Shown here: one piece after another, positions 43,300-51,296 of the stretch
How the letters are laid out: every line of letters begins with the position of its first letter
Numbering within the stretch: position 1 is the first letter of the stretch
Assembly: GCA_027038175.1 (NCBI GenBank)
Contig: JALVYB010000032.1
Coordinates: 1 to 52,260 of the forward strand
Direction of reading: 5' to 3'
Length of the DNA: 52,260 bases
From: Caldifarciminota bacterium
GTDB taxonomy: Bacteria; Hydrothermota; Hydrothermia; UBA1063; CAJXJZ01
Notes under the pieces: generated by a model
Databases searched by the model: none
Told to the model about the DNA's origin: nothing
The model's input: only the letters and a program-made list of their open reading frames with translations
Translations under genes and position numbers: made by a program

Positions 43300-43330
43300 A
43301 ATCCATTCAATAAGCCTTACCTTATAAACT

Positions 43331-45190
43331 ATGAGCGCTCAGGGAGAACTAAAAAGACACCTTGGATTTAAAGAGATATTTGCCATAGCCGCAGGAGCAA
43401 TGATAAGTTCAGGTCTATTCGTACTTCCAGCTATCATTTACAAAGATATCGGTAAATATACAGCACTTGCTTATATCCTTGCAACAGTTTTCATGATTCC
43501 AACCTTGCTTGTTAAAATGGAACTTGTTACTGCTATGCCTAAAGCTGGCGGTGATTATTTTTACATAGAAAGGGGTCTTGGAGGTATCATTGGAATACTC
43601 GGGGGGCTCGCCAACTGGTTTACTTTAAGTCTAAAGAGTGCCTTTGCTCTAATTGGTATTGGTGGATTTTTAGAGTTATTTGTCCATGATTTCACTTACA
43701 ATGAAATAAAAATCGTTGCACTCGTATCCCTTGGAATTATATTTTTATTAAACATCTTAAGTGTGAAAATAGCTGCAAAGATTGAGATCATTCTCGTATA
43801 TATACTACTCTCCATACTATTCCTATACGTTATAACAGGCGCCACACACATACATACAGAATATTTTAAAGAAGCTTTACATATTGGTTTAAAGGACCTC
43901 CTTAAAGCTGGTGGAATGGTTTTCATATCATTTGGTGGCTTAACGCAGGTAGCAAGTATAGCAGAGGAAGCCAAAAGACCAGCATATACAGTTCCTCGGG
44001 GAATGATATTTTCTTTTGTAATAGTGAGTATTTTATATTTTCTTGCAGTTCTCATAACTATAGGATTACTCTCTCCATCAGAATTTAAAGCTACACTTGA
44101 ACCTTTATCTCACGGAGGAGAAAAAATAGCAGGAAAATTTGGGCTTTTTGTGGTATCCATAGCAGCTATGACAGCTTTTGTTACAACCGCTAATGCGGGA
44201 ATTCTCGCAGCCTCAAGAACACCCCTTGCCATGGCAAAAGATGGACTTCTGCCTCCTGTATTCGCCAGATTACATCCGAAGTTTGATACACCCTTTATTT
44301 CTCTCATTATAACAGGCACATTTATGGCAGTTTCCATTCTGTTTTTTAACCTTAAAGAACTTGTAAAAACTGCATCTACCGTAATGCTCGTTTTGTTTAT
44401 AACGGTTCATATATCCTACATGGTGATAAGAGGAAGTAATCTCAAAAACTACAGTCCAGTATTCAAAGCCCCTTTATTTCCGTGGCTATCTATTGGGGCA
44501 ATATTACTGTACGGATTTCTTATATTTGAGCTGGGTACTGATATGGAACTATTTGTGCTCGTTTTTGCCACAATTGCTATTATTCTGTACTTTCTGTACT
44601 CAAGGAAAAATATAAGAAAACGTTCTGTGCTTATTCATCTTATCGAGAAAATCATAAACAGAGAGATAGTATCCTCCCATATAGAGGATGAACTAAAGGA
44701 AATAGTACGAGAAAGAGATAAAGCCACTCTCGATAGATTTGACGTAATTATAAAAAAGAGTCCAGTCATTGATATTAACAAAACACTAACTCAGGATGAA
44801 TTTTTTAAGATAGCCGCAAGGCAAATATCAACAACTCTCAATGTGGATGAGAACATGGTATATAAAGAATTATGTAAGCGAGAAGAGGAAGCATCTACAG
44901 TTATAGTGCCCCAGATAGCTATTCCACATCTAATTATAGAAGGGAATAAATTATTCACCATAATTCCGTTTAGAGCTATAAATGGGATTCGTTTCAATAA
45001 TGGTAGTATTGTGAAAGCAGGATTCATACTCGCAGGGACCAGAGATGAAAGGAACTTTCATCTTACTGCACTTATGGCCATAGCTGAGATTGTAGGAGAC
45101 AAAAACTTCCTTAAGAAGATTCTTCGAGCTAAAACAGAAGACGAAATAAAAAGAATAATAATGAAAAGCCGTAAAAGAAGAATAATATAG
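43331..45190 (+). CDS. APC-family permease fused to a C-terminal EIIA-like (PTS fructose/nitrogen type) domain
   Basis: A 619-residue fusion. Residues about 10-425 are an APC amino-acid/polyamine permease with about 12 membrane segments; IAAGAMISSGLFVLP is the substrate-binding helix 1 motif and MPKAGGDYFYIERGLG is conserved. From about 425 a basic, helical linker leads to an EIIA-like domain (about 480-619) with the His533-containing block VIVPQIAIPHLIIEG, the usual phosphorylation site in PTS EIIA. The substrate is unknown. Phosphorylation or ligand binding by the EIIA part would offer regulation of transport. A TATAAA stretch occurs just before the ATG. No ribosome site is obvious. A strong hairpin follows the stop. 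Confidence 0.85.
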   Translation: MSAQGELKRHLGFKEIFAIAAGAMISSGLFVLPAIIYKDIGKYTALAYILATVFMIPTLLVKMELVTAMPKAGGDYFYIERGLGGIIGILGGLANWFTLSLKSAFALIGIGGFLELFVHDFTYNEIKIVALVSLGIIFLLNILSVKIAAKIEIILVYILLSILFLYVITGATHIHTEYFKEALHIGLKDLLKAGGMVFISFGGLTQVASIAEEAKRPAYTVPRGMIFSFVIVSILYFLAVLITIGLLSPSEFKATLEPLSHGGEKIAGKFGLFVVSIAAMTAFVTTANAGILAASRTPLAMAKDGLLPPVFARLHPKFDTPFISLIITGTFMAVSILFFNLKELVKTASTVMLVLFITVHISYMVIRGSNLKNYSPVFKAPLFPWLSIGAILLYGFLIFELGTDMELFVLVFATIAIILYFLYSRKNIRKRSVLIHLIEKIINREIVSSHIEDELKEIVRERDKATLDRFDVIIKKSPVIDINKTLTQDEFFKIAARQISTTLNVDENMVYKELCKREEEASTVIVPQIAIPHLIIEGNKLFTIIPFRAINGIRFNNGSIVKAGFILAGTRDERNFHLTALMAIAEIVGDKNFLKKILRAKTEDEIKRIIMKSRKRRII

Positions 45191-45214
45191 AGGGCAGGTT
45201 TTAGCCTGCCCTCT
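45189..45214. terminator. Bidirectional hairpin between two convergent genes
   Basis: AGAGGGCAGG (45189-45198) and CCTGCCCTCT (45205-45214) form a perfect 10-base stem with a 6-base loop, overlapping the permease stop and lying 6 bases before the stop of the convergent flavoenzyme gene. There is no long T-run, so it is less classical than the Hsp20 terminator. Confidence 0.7.
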
Positions 45215-45220
45215 CTGGGT

Positions 45221-46573
45221 TTACTGATTCATTTTCGATACAGCATCCATCGCTGCGTTTACAATAGGATAAATAGTTGGTGCAGGTGTAAGCCAGGGAT
45301 GAGTTGCCATCTGGAGCGTCTCAAGTTCAACTGCAAGCGCCCTTTTCTGAATAGCCAGTGAAATAATGTTTATAATTTCTCCTGCGCTTTCACCACCTGC
45401 CACCTGACCACCAAGTAATATTCCTGAGTACCTGGAAAATATCAGCTTCACCGTAACATTATGAGCACCCGGAATACTTCCAGGGTGTCTGTCCACTCCC
45501 TTTGCCATTCCTACTACAATATCGTATCCCTCCTGACGGGCACGTTTTTCAGTCAGACCAGCAGCGGCAAGAGTCAGACCATCTATATACGTGGAGAAGT
45601 TGGCAATTGTACCCTTGTTTTCCCTTACAACTTTAAGTGCATAGAGATTTGCCCCTGCAATCCTGGCTTCAGCTGTAGCAGTAGAAGCAAGCATAACCGG
45701 AGTATGTCTTCTCGTGAAGAAACATCTCTTTTCTGCACAATCACCAACAGCAAAAATATTTGGATCCGATGTTCTCATATATTCATCAACCCATATACCC
45801 CCTCCCCTACCAATCCACAATCCAGCCTCTTCAGCAAGATGAGTATTGGGTCTCGCACCTACGGATAGAATAACAAGATCTGCATCAAGCACTTCACCAG
45901 TAGACAATTTAACGCCTTCTACAGTATCTGCTCCAGTAAATTCCACCACCTTGGTATTTGCATAAATTTTAACTCCCTTTTCCTTTAACCTTTCCTCAGC
46001 AAGAGTACAAAACTCATTGTCAAATGCCTGACAGAGAATATGTGGAAGAACCTCCACAATGGATACATTTAATCCATCTATTTTTGAGAATTCATCTGCA
46101 AACTCGGCACCTATGAAACCACCACCAACTATCACAATATTTTTGGCTTTGTATACTTCCTCCCGCAGCATTCTTAGATATTCAAGGTCCTTCTTTATAG
46201 TGTAAATTCCCTTTTTATCCACCCCTGGAATAGGAAGTACTACCGGTAGAGAACCAGTAGCAAGTATTAACTTCTCATATTTTTCATGCTCACCGTTATC
46301 AAGTATCACTTCTTTAATATTTCTATCTACCTTTACCACTTTAGCAATTATCTTCTCAATTTTATTTGCCTCAAGGGGTTTATCCGGTAAAATATCTTTG
46401 TCTACAGAATCAAGCGTTTTAAACACATAGGGAATTCCACATGGTATCACGCCCTTTTCCACGTCCCTAATCAGCACAATACTTTTGTCCGGGTAGTATT
46501 TTCTTGCTGTTACTGCACTAATCAGAGCAGCCGGTCCTCCTCCTACAACTACTACATCATATGCCCTGCTCAT
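45221..46573 (-). CDS. CoA-disulfide-reductase-like NAD(P)/FAD oxidoreductase
   Basis: A 450-residue pyridine-nucleotide-disulfide oxidoreductase. The FAD Rossmann is VVVVGGGPAALISAV. The single active-site cysteine is Cys45 in GVIPCGIPYVF, typical of CoA-disulfide reductase and NADH oxidase (peroxidase) rather than the CxxxxC glutathione-reductase type. The NAD Rossmann is IVIVGGGFIGAEFADEF, and FAD binding closes with SDPNIFAVGDCAE. The C-terminal dimer domain contains ATHPWLTPAPTIYPIV. It may reduce CoA disulfide, polysulfide or oxygen. Single gene with its own promoter and GGAGG; convergent to the permease fusion. Confidence 0.9.
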   Translation of the reverse strand: MSRAYDVVVVGGGPAALISAVTARKYYPDKSIVLIRDVEKGVIPCGIPYVFKTLDSVDKDILPDKPLEANKIEKIIAKVVKVDRNIKEVILDNGEHEKYEKLILATGSLPVVLPIPGVDKKGIYTIKKDLEYLRMLREEVYKAKNIVIVGGGFIGAEFADEFSKIDGLNVSIVEVLPHILCQAFDNEFCTLAEERLKEKGVKIYANTKVVEFTGADTVEGVKLSTGEVLDADLVILSVGARPNTHLAEEAGLWIGRGGGIWVDEYMRTSDPNIFAVGDCAEKRCFFTRRHTPVMLASTATAEARIAGANLYALKVVRENKGTIANFSTYIDGLTLAAAGLTEKRARQEGYDIVVGMAKGVDRHPGSIPGAHNVTVKLIFSRYSGILLGGQVAGGESAGEIINIISLAIQKRALAVELETLQMATHPWLTPAPTIYPIVNAAMDAVSKMNQ

Positions 46574-46600
46574 TCTTAACCTCCTTTTTGTAGTACATTT

Positions 46601-46629
46601 AACATATGTATGTATGCTCGCATAGTCAA
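46601..46629 (-). promoter_or_regulatory. Promoter of the flavoenzyme gene
   Basis: Minus strand TTGACT (46624-46629), 17 bases, TATGTT (46601-46606). Leader of about 20-25 bases with GGAGG. A direct repeat of ATAC units in the spacer (CATACATACATATG) might be a regulator site. Confidence 0.55.
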
Positions 46630-46708
46630 GAGAACAATTTTTATTATCATTTTAAACAATTTCGAGCGTTAGCATCCCCTGCATAGTTTAAAACGAAATC
46701 CTGAAAGT

Positions 46709-46737
46709 TTGCATCTTCCATTGCACATCAGTATAAT
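46709..46737 (+). promoter_or_regulatory. Promoter of the nucleotidyltransferase module; predicts a leaderless mRNA
   Basis: TTGCAT (46709-46714), 17 bases, TATAAT (46732-46737), then 8 bases to the ATG at 46746. There is no ribosome site. Confidence 0.65.
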
Positions 46738-46745
46738 ACTTTAAT

Positions 46746-47264
46746 ATGGAACAGTATTTGTATGAAAGGGTTCTGCGTGCCTTCTATGAAAACAATGTCA
46801 AGTATTTGATAGTAGGAGGAATTGCTCTTAATCTCCATGGAGTACCACGAGCCACTTTTGACCTTGATATTGTAATTGCGTGGGATGAGGAAAATGTCAA
46901 AAAGATAGAGAACGTGCTTAGAAAACTGAACTTTAAACCCCTTGTGCCTCTCGATTTGAAAGAACTAATTGATTCTAACAAAAGGGAAAACATAGCAAAA
47001 AAGAAACATATGTTTGCCATGAATTTCTATAACACAGAAGACCCACTTGAAGAGATCGATATATTGATAAGATTTCCTGATAATATAGACGAACTTATAA
47101 AAAGACGCAAAACCATAAAGATAGATGATTTTGAAATCTACCTCATATCCCTTGACGATCTAATAAAACTTAAAAGACGATCAAAAAGGCATAAAGACAA
47201 AGAAGATATGAAAAATCTTATGCTCGTTAAACAGATTAAAAAGGAAAAGAGGAATGAAAATTGA
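46746..47264 (+). CDS. Nucleotidyltransferase of the DUF6036/AbiEii-like type
   Basis: A 172-residue nucleotidyltransferase-fold protein. The motif LIVGGIALNLHGVPRATFDLDIVI carries GG (24-25), His31 and the DxD pair Asp39/Asp41. The third acidic strand is EEIDILIRF (Asp105). The C-terminal RRSKRHKDKEDMKNL is highly basic. Such proteins occur as the toxin or effector half of nucleotidyltransferase toxin-antitoxin pairs, modifying tRNA or other targets. It overlaps by 11 bases a small downstream gene. Both are on the plus strand between minus-strand housekeeping genes, with a promoter of their own. Confidence 0.78.
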   Translation: MEQYLYERVLRAFYENNVKYLIVGGIALNLHGVPRATFDLDIVIAWDEENVKKIENVLRKLNFKPLVPLDLKELIDSNKRENIAKKKHMFAMNFYNTEDPLEEIDILIRFPDNIDELIKRRKTIKIDDFEIYLISLDDLIKLKRRSKRHKDKEDMKNLMLVKQIKKEKRNEN

Positions 47265-47448
47265 GGAAAGACGTATCAGAGCTTACATGAAATTAACAGC
47301 GAGGGATAAATTACGTCATCTCCTTGAATATAAAATCTTTGTCAAAAAGGCCACTATGAAGGAAGAAAAGCAAATATTAATCGAATTAAAGCACAGAACA
47401 GATTATCCTCACTCCGATCGCCCTCCTTCCATTACAAGTTCAGAGTAA
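47254..47448 (+). CDS. Small basic protein paired with the nucleotidyltransferase
   Basis: A 64-residue protein starting at an ATG within the end of the nucleotidyltransferase, preceded by AAAGAGGA. The segment AYMKLTARDKLRHLLEYKIF resembles the short helical 'LSPEEKLxWLEE' partners I recall beside such nucleotidyltransferases, so it may be an antitoxin-like or accessory subunit. The C-terminal ~13 codons run into the convergent sugar nucleotidyltransferase gene and overlap its end by 40 bases. Low sequence information; coexpression is the main argument. Confidence 0.5.
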   Translation: MKIEERRIRAYMKLTARDKLRHLLEYKIFVKKATMKEEKQILIELKHRTDYPHSDRPPSITSSE

Positions 47449-48398
47449 TCAGCAATGTTTAATCTCCTCGGGGTACCCTGAATTGTGGCATTCATCCCGA
47501 TAAGAGACCCATCAAGAATAAAGTTTTCAATATAAGCACCTTCGTTAACAATGGTGTTTCTTAAAATCGCATTTTCAATTACTGCGTTGTCATTTATTGT
47601 AACATAAGGACCCACAATAGCGTACTCTATGCTGACATTCTTGCCTATGTACACAGGTGGGATTATAAGTGCTGTGGGGAAATCATAAGTACGAACTTCT
47701 TTTGAGAGTAAAATTCTATTTGTTTCAAGAAGAGCGTCTATTTTACCACAATCATACCATCCATCTATGAAGAGTGGTTCGGGTCTCCAGCCCCCCTCAA
47801 GCAGTTTTCCAAGAGCATCCGTCAACTGGTATTCTCCTCTCGTGCGAATGTCCTGCCTTATAATAGTTTCAAGGGCTTCTTTTAGTTTCTCAGCCTCTGT
47901 GATGTAATACAATCCCACAAGGACAAACCTGCTTTTTGGATGTTCTGGTTTCTCCTCAAGTTCATAGATTTTCCCTTCTCTGTCCAGTACTGCCACCCCA
48001 AACCTTCTTGGGTCTTTAACCTCTTTTACGCCAAGAAAATCTCTTTTTTCCTTTATATGCTCTTCTATATCTGCTTCCACTATAGTATCACCGAGTATAA
48101 TAAGCACATCGCCATAAAGCCATCTTTCCGCAGTATAAATAGCATGCCCAAGACCAAGAGGTTCTTCCTGAACCACGGCATGTGTTTCTTTTCCAGAATA
48201 TTCTTCTACAAAGCGTTTAATTCTTTCGCCATCTGGATTTATGATAAGGACGATATCCTCCACATATTCCATGGGTAGTCCATCAAGAATATGGGCTATT
48301 ATTGGCTTTCCGGCTACATTTAAAAGCGGCTTGGGATGCAGAAGAGTATGGGGACGTAATCTCGTACCTCTACCTGCGACTGGTATTATAAGCCTCAT
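47409..48398 (-). CDS. Sugar-phosphate nucleotidyltransferase with left-handed beta-helix-like tail
   Basis: A 329-residue NTP-transferase. The signature is IIPVAGRGTRLRPHT with HPKPLLNV; metal-binding is in LIILGDTIVE. The typical end of the catalytic domain is FIDGWYDCGKIDALLETN. From about 245 a short hexapeptide-repeat helix follows (IPPVYIGKNVSIEYAIVGPYV, VIENAILRNTIV). It would make an NDP-sugar from sugar 1-phosphate, e.g. glucose-1-phosphate thymidylyl/uridylyl type. The specific sugar is not clear. It overlaps the PGI/PMI gene by 4 bases, fitting a sugar-nucleotide route from hexose phosphate. Confidence 0.88.
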   Translation of the reverse strand: MRLIIPVAGRGTRLRPHTLLHPKPLLNVAGKPIIAHILDGLPMEYVEDIVLIINPDGERIKRFVEEYSGKETHAVVQEEPLGLGHAIYTAERWLYGDVLIILGDTIVEADIEEHIKEKRDFLGVKEVKDPRRFGVAVLDREGKIYELEEKPEHPKSRFVLVGLYYITEAEKLKEALETIIRQDIRTRGEYQLTDALGKLLEGGWRPEPLFIDGWYDCGKIDALLETNRILLSKEVRTYDFPTALIIPPVYIGKNVSIEYAIVGPYVTINDNAVIENAILRNTIVNEGAYIENFILDGSLIGMNATIQGTPRRLNIADYSELVMEGGRSE

Positions 48399-49387
48399 TG
48401 TGAGAGTCTCCTTTTGAGTTCACTGATTCTCTTTATTTCCACTGCATCCTCTTTGTAATAATCAGCAAGATAAACACTGACATAATCTCCAACGTAAATG
48501 AGATAAAACATCCTCTCAAGAACTGATTCACCCTCTGCCCGCAGAGTGAGACTACCCGAAATAGAGTCTCTTGTAAGGTCATCAGTAAAAGTATATCTCA
48601 GTTTTATTCTCTCGTGCAGATCTCCATCGTCAAGATACACTGCAAAGAATTGTTTTACAAGGGATTCAGGATGTAGAAGCCCGGCTATTTCATTGTGATT
48701 CATTTCACTAAATTCACTTGAGTGAGCAAAAGCCTTGGCATTCTCGTTAATCTGGGCTCTCCACCTCTCTGCGAGAGGACGCATTGACGCCTGTGCATAA
48801 ATAAGAGGTATTCTCCTGTAAAACTTATCCGCTATCTTCCTTGCCACATTTTCATCTGATTCAAGTTCTTTTTGCAAAGACAAAAGCAAACGCGCCGTTT
48901 TTTTCATCTCATCAAGAAGAGATTTATCCAGTATTCCATTATCCACAAGAAGTTTTAAACTCAAAGTAAAAAGATATCCAAGTGCAGCTCTTGGAGGATA
49001 ACCTTCTGGCACCTTTATTACAGGAAATCCATCTTTATTTGCCAGCTCTGTGAGTTTTCCACCACTTGTTATACATACAATAAAGGCTCCTTTATTTTTT
49101 GCATCCTCGTATGAAGAAAGGGTTTCCTCCGTATTGCCTGAATAGCTGGTTACTATCGCAAGGGTATTTTTGTTTACAAATCCCGGTACGCTGTAATCTC
49201 TTATGACCTGCGAAAAATACCCTGTTTTTTCCAGAAGTACTTTTGATATTAAATCACCGGCTATGGCAGACCCACCCATACCAGCGAATATAATGGTTTC
49301 CGGCTTTATTCCTATCTTTACCTCTTCATATTCCAGTGCCCTTTCAATATGGTGGGGCATTTCCCTGATATAATCAATCATTTTCAT
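48395..49387 (-). CDS. Bifunctional phosphoglucose/phosphomannose isomerase
   Basis: A 330-residue enzyme of the archaeal-type PGI/PMI family that interconverts fructose 6-phosphate with glucose 6-phosphate and mannose 6-phosphate. Motifs are IIFAGMGGSAIAGDLISK, the sugar-binding SIS segment VTSYSGNTEETL, VPEGYPPRAALGYLF, and EFSEMNHNEIAGLLHPES with the catalytic Glu/His. The start at 49387 is chosen because GGAGG lies 6 bases upstream. It overlaps lpxB by 14 bases. With the sugar nucleotidyltransferase it links glycolysis to surface sugar synthesis. Confidence 0.9.
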   Translation of the reverse strand: MKMIDYIREMPHHIERALEYEEVKIGIKPETIIFAGMGGSAIAGDLISKVLLEKTGYFSQVIRDYSVPGFVNKNTLAIVTSYSGNTEETLSSYEDAKNKGAFIVCITSGGKLTELANKDGFPVIKVPEGYPPRAALGYLFTLSLKLLVDNGILDKSLLDEMKKTARLLLSLQKELESDENVARKIADKFYRRIPLIYAQASMRPLAERWRAQINENAKAFAHSSEFSEMNHNEIAGLLHPESLVKQFFAVYLDDGDLHERIKLRYTFTDDLTRDSISGSLTLRAEGESVLERMFYLIYVGDYVSVYLADYYKEDAVEIKRISELKRRLSQ

Positions 49388-50474
49388 CAAAAACCTCCCT
49401 TTTTATCAACCTTGCTGTATTTTTATATGCGGACCCCTTAAGAACCCTCTTTAAATTACTGAGTTCTGCTTTAATTTTTGACCTTTCATTCTCATTGTAA
49501 AGGTACTCTTCTATTATACGGGCAACTTTCTCATAAGGTATGTGCTGAATGAACTCCTTTACAATTTCTTTTCCAGCAACTATATTGGCAAGGCTTAAAA
49601 ATTCTACCCGTTTCACCATACTTCCTATAATGTAGGATAATGCAGAAAGTTCGTATAAAACAACAAAGGGTTTTTCATAAAGAGCCGCTTCCAGTGTGGC
49701 AGTTCCAGATGCAATTAAAAGTGCATCCGAGCAACTCATAACTTCTCTACCCCTCCCTTTTACAACAGTGAGGTCCCCCTCTACGTGAATACTCATACCC
49801 TGTGGAACAATTGAAAGAATAAAATGAATATCCCCGTGTCTTTTATTGAGTATCTCCTTTATCTTCATTATTTTAGGTAAAATCCTCTTTACTTCACCGG
49901 GACGGGACCCCGGGAGCAGCCCGACCACTTTCTTATTCTCAGGTATATGGAGTTTACATTCTTCCATATTATCTAAAACAGTATCAAAAACAGGATTGCC
50001 CACGTATTCCGCCTTTATAGAAAATCTTTTAAAAAATTCTACCTCAAAGGGATAAATAACAAAAACTCTGTTAAAGTATCTCTTTATGAGCTTTGCTCTA
50101 AAACTCCACCATCCCCAGACCTGTGGGGCTATAAAATAAAAGTTTTTTATTCCCAGATTCTTCATGTGTTTTGCAAGATAAATATTGTATCCTGGATAAT
50201 CCACAAAAATAGCAAATTTAGTGTCTGTATTTGTGGCTTTTCTTAAGATGGAGGCGGTTAGATTCCAGAATTCAGGTAATTTCTGGATAACCCCATCAAT
50301 TCCAACAATTCCAAGGTCTTTCATATTTCTTATAAGTTCTACACCCTCCCTTTTCATCTCATCCCCACCAATTCCCCAGAACCGCACGTCAGGTAAAATA
50401 GATTTTAGTTCTCGCACGAGACCTGCAGCATGATGGTCCCCGGAAACTTCACCTGCTGAAATAAATATGTCCAT
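49374..50474 (-). CDS. lpxB: Lipid-A-disaccharide synthase (LpxB)
   Basis: A 366-residue GT19 enzyme that joins UDP-diacylglucosamine with lipid X to form the lipid A disaccharide. The N-terminus FISAGEVSGDHHAAGLV and FWGIGGDEMKREG are diagnostic, with IDYPG-like FVDYPGYNIYLAKH, APQVWGWWSFR, and VGLLPGSRPGEV. It proves an LPS-type outer membrane. It follows the exonuclease-WYL gene by 15 bases and overlaps PGI/PMI by 14 bases. Confidence 0.96.
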   Translation of the reverse strand: MDIFISAGEVSGDHHAAGLVRELKSILPDVRFWGIGGDEMKREGVELIRNMKDLGIVGIDGVIQKLPEFWNLTASILRKATNTDTKFAIFVDYPGYNIYLAKHMKNLGIKNFYFIAPQVWGWWSFRAKLIKRYFNRVFVIYPFEVEFFKRFSIKAEYVGNPVFDTVLDNMEECKLHIPENKKVVGLLPGSRPGEVKRILPKIMKIKEILNKRHGDIHFILSIVPQGMSIHVEGDLTVVKGRGREVMSCSDALLIASGTATLEAALYEKPFVVLYELSALSYIIGSMVKRVEFLSLANIVAGKEIVKEFIQHIPYEKVARIIEEYLYNENERSKIKAELSNLKRVLKGSAYKNTARLIKREVFDEND

Positions 50475-50489
50475 AAAACTCAGATAATC

Positions 50490-51296
50490 TTACCAGTATT
50501 CAAGTATTCTATCCACTGAGAATGAACGGAAGTCCTCTCTTGTATGGCAATAAGCATCAATTTTCCTTCCACGAAAAGCAAGAGGCTCTATAACTCTTAT
50601 CATTTTTCCGTTATACGGAGAATTATACTTTATTGTGACCTCCCCTTTTTCGAACGCTATCCTGAATATTTCCGCAACTTTTGGCATTATATTGCAGTGA
50701 TAATACCTTGATGCCAGAAACTCCTCAATCGTTACAATACCAAAACCCTTCAATTTATCCATAATTTTAAGCCAGATTTTCATAGCCAGTAAAGCATCCG
50801 GCAGTGCTCTATGCGAAGTTCCAACTTCAATGTCAAGTTTTCTTGCAAGTTTTGTAAGTCCGACGCTTTTCGGTATCCCATCGAAAACATATCTTGCAAT
50901 AGCCTGAACATCTAAAAATGGATTAAAAATGGGGTCTTTCCCGGCGATTCTCAATTCTTTATTGAGCATACTGAAATCAAGCGAGAGATAACTAAAACCT
51001 ATGATTATGCTATCCTTCAAAAAATTGGATATTTCATCGGCTAACTCATGAAACTGTGGAGCATTTTTCAATGTCCCATTGGTAATACCGTGAACGGAAA
51101 AAGAATGCTGTGTGACAGGTATATCTACTTTAAAGAGAGAATGAAACTTCTCCCTCCTGTGATTTTTCCTCCATTTCACAAGTCCTATCTCAATAACCCT
51201 GTCTTTAACGAAATCAATTCCGGTAGTTTCAATATCCAGTGAAACGTAAGTCTTATCCTCGAGATTTCCACTAATTCCCCTCCATAGAATCATCAC
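50490..51296 (-). CDS. DEDDh exonuclease fused to a C-terminal WYL-like domain
   Basis: A 268-residue protein. Residues about 15-180 are a DnaQ/epsilon-type 3'-5' exonuclease: YVSLDIETTG (Asp21, Glu23), FSVHGIT, IIGFSYLSLDFSML (Asp107), and GTSHRALPDALL (His162, Asp167). All DEDDh residues are present. From about 215 TIKYNSPYNGKMIRVIEPLAFRG... and AYCHTREDFRSFSVDRI match the WYL domain, a ligand-binding module best known from regulators of defence and DNA damage. The fusion is unusual: nuclease activity may respond to a nucleic acid or nucleotide ligand bound to WYL. It overlaps the TPR-like gene by 26 bases. Confidence 0.85.
   Translation of the reverse strand: MMILWRGISGNLEDKTYVSLDIETTGIDFVKDRVIEIGLVKWRKNHRREKFHSLFKVDIPVTQHSFSVHGITNGTLKNAPQFHELADEISNFLKDSIIIGFSYLSLDFSMLNKELRIAGKDPIFNPFLDVQAIARYVFDGIPKSVGLTKLARKLDIEVGTSHRALPDALLAMKIWLKIMDKLKGFGIVTIEEFLASRYYHCNIMPKVAEIFRIAFEKGEVTIKYNSPYNGKMIRVIEPLAFRGRKIDAYCHTREDFRSFSVDRILEYW

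Noticed and set aside
43323-43328. TATAAA box two bases before the permease-EIIA ATG
   Set aside because: It is too close to the ATG for the leaderless arrangement and no -35 box lies at 16-18 bases; probably coincidence.
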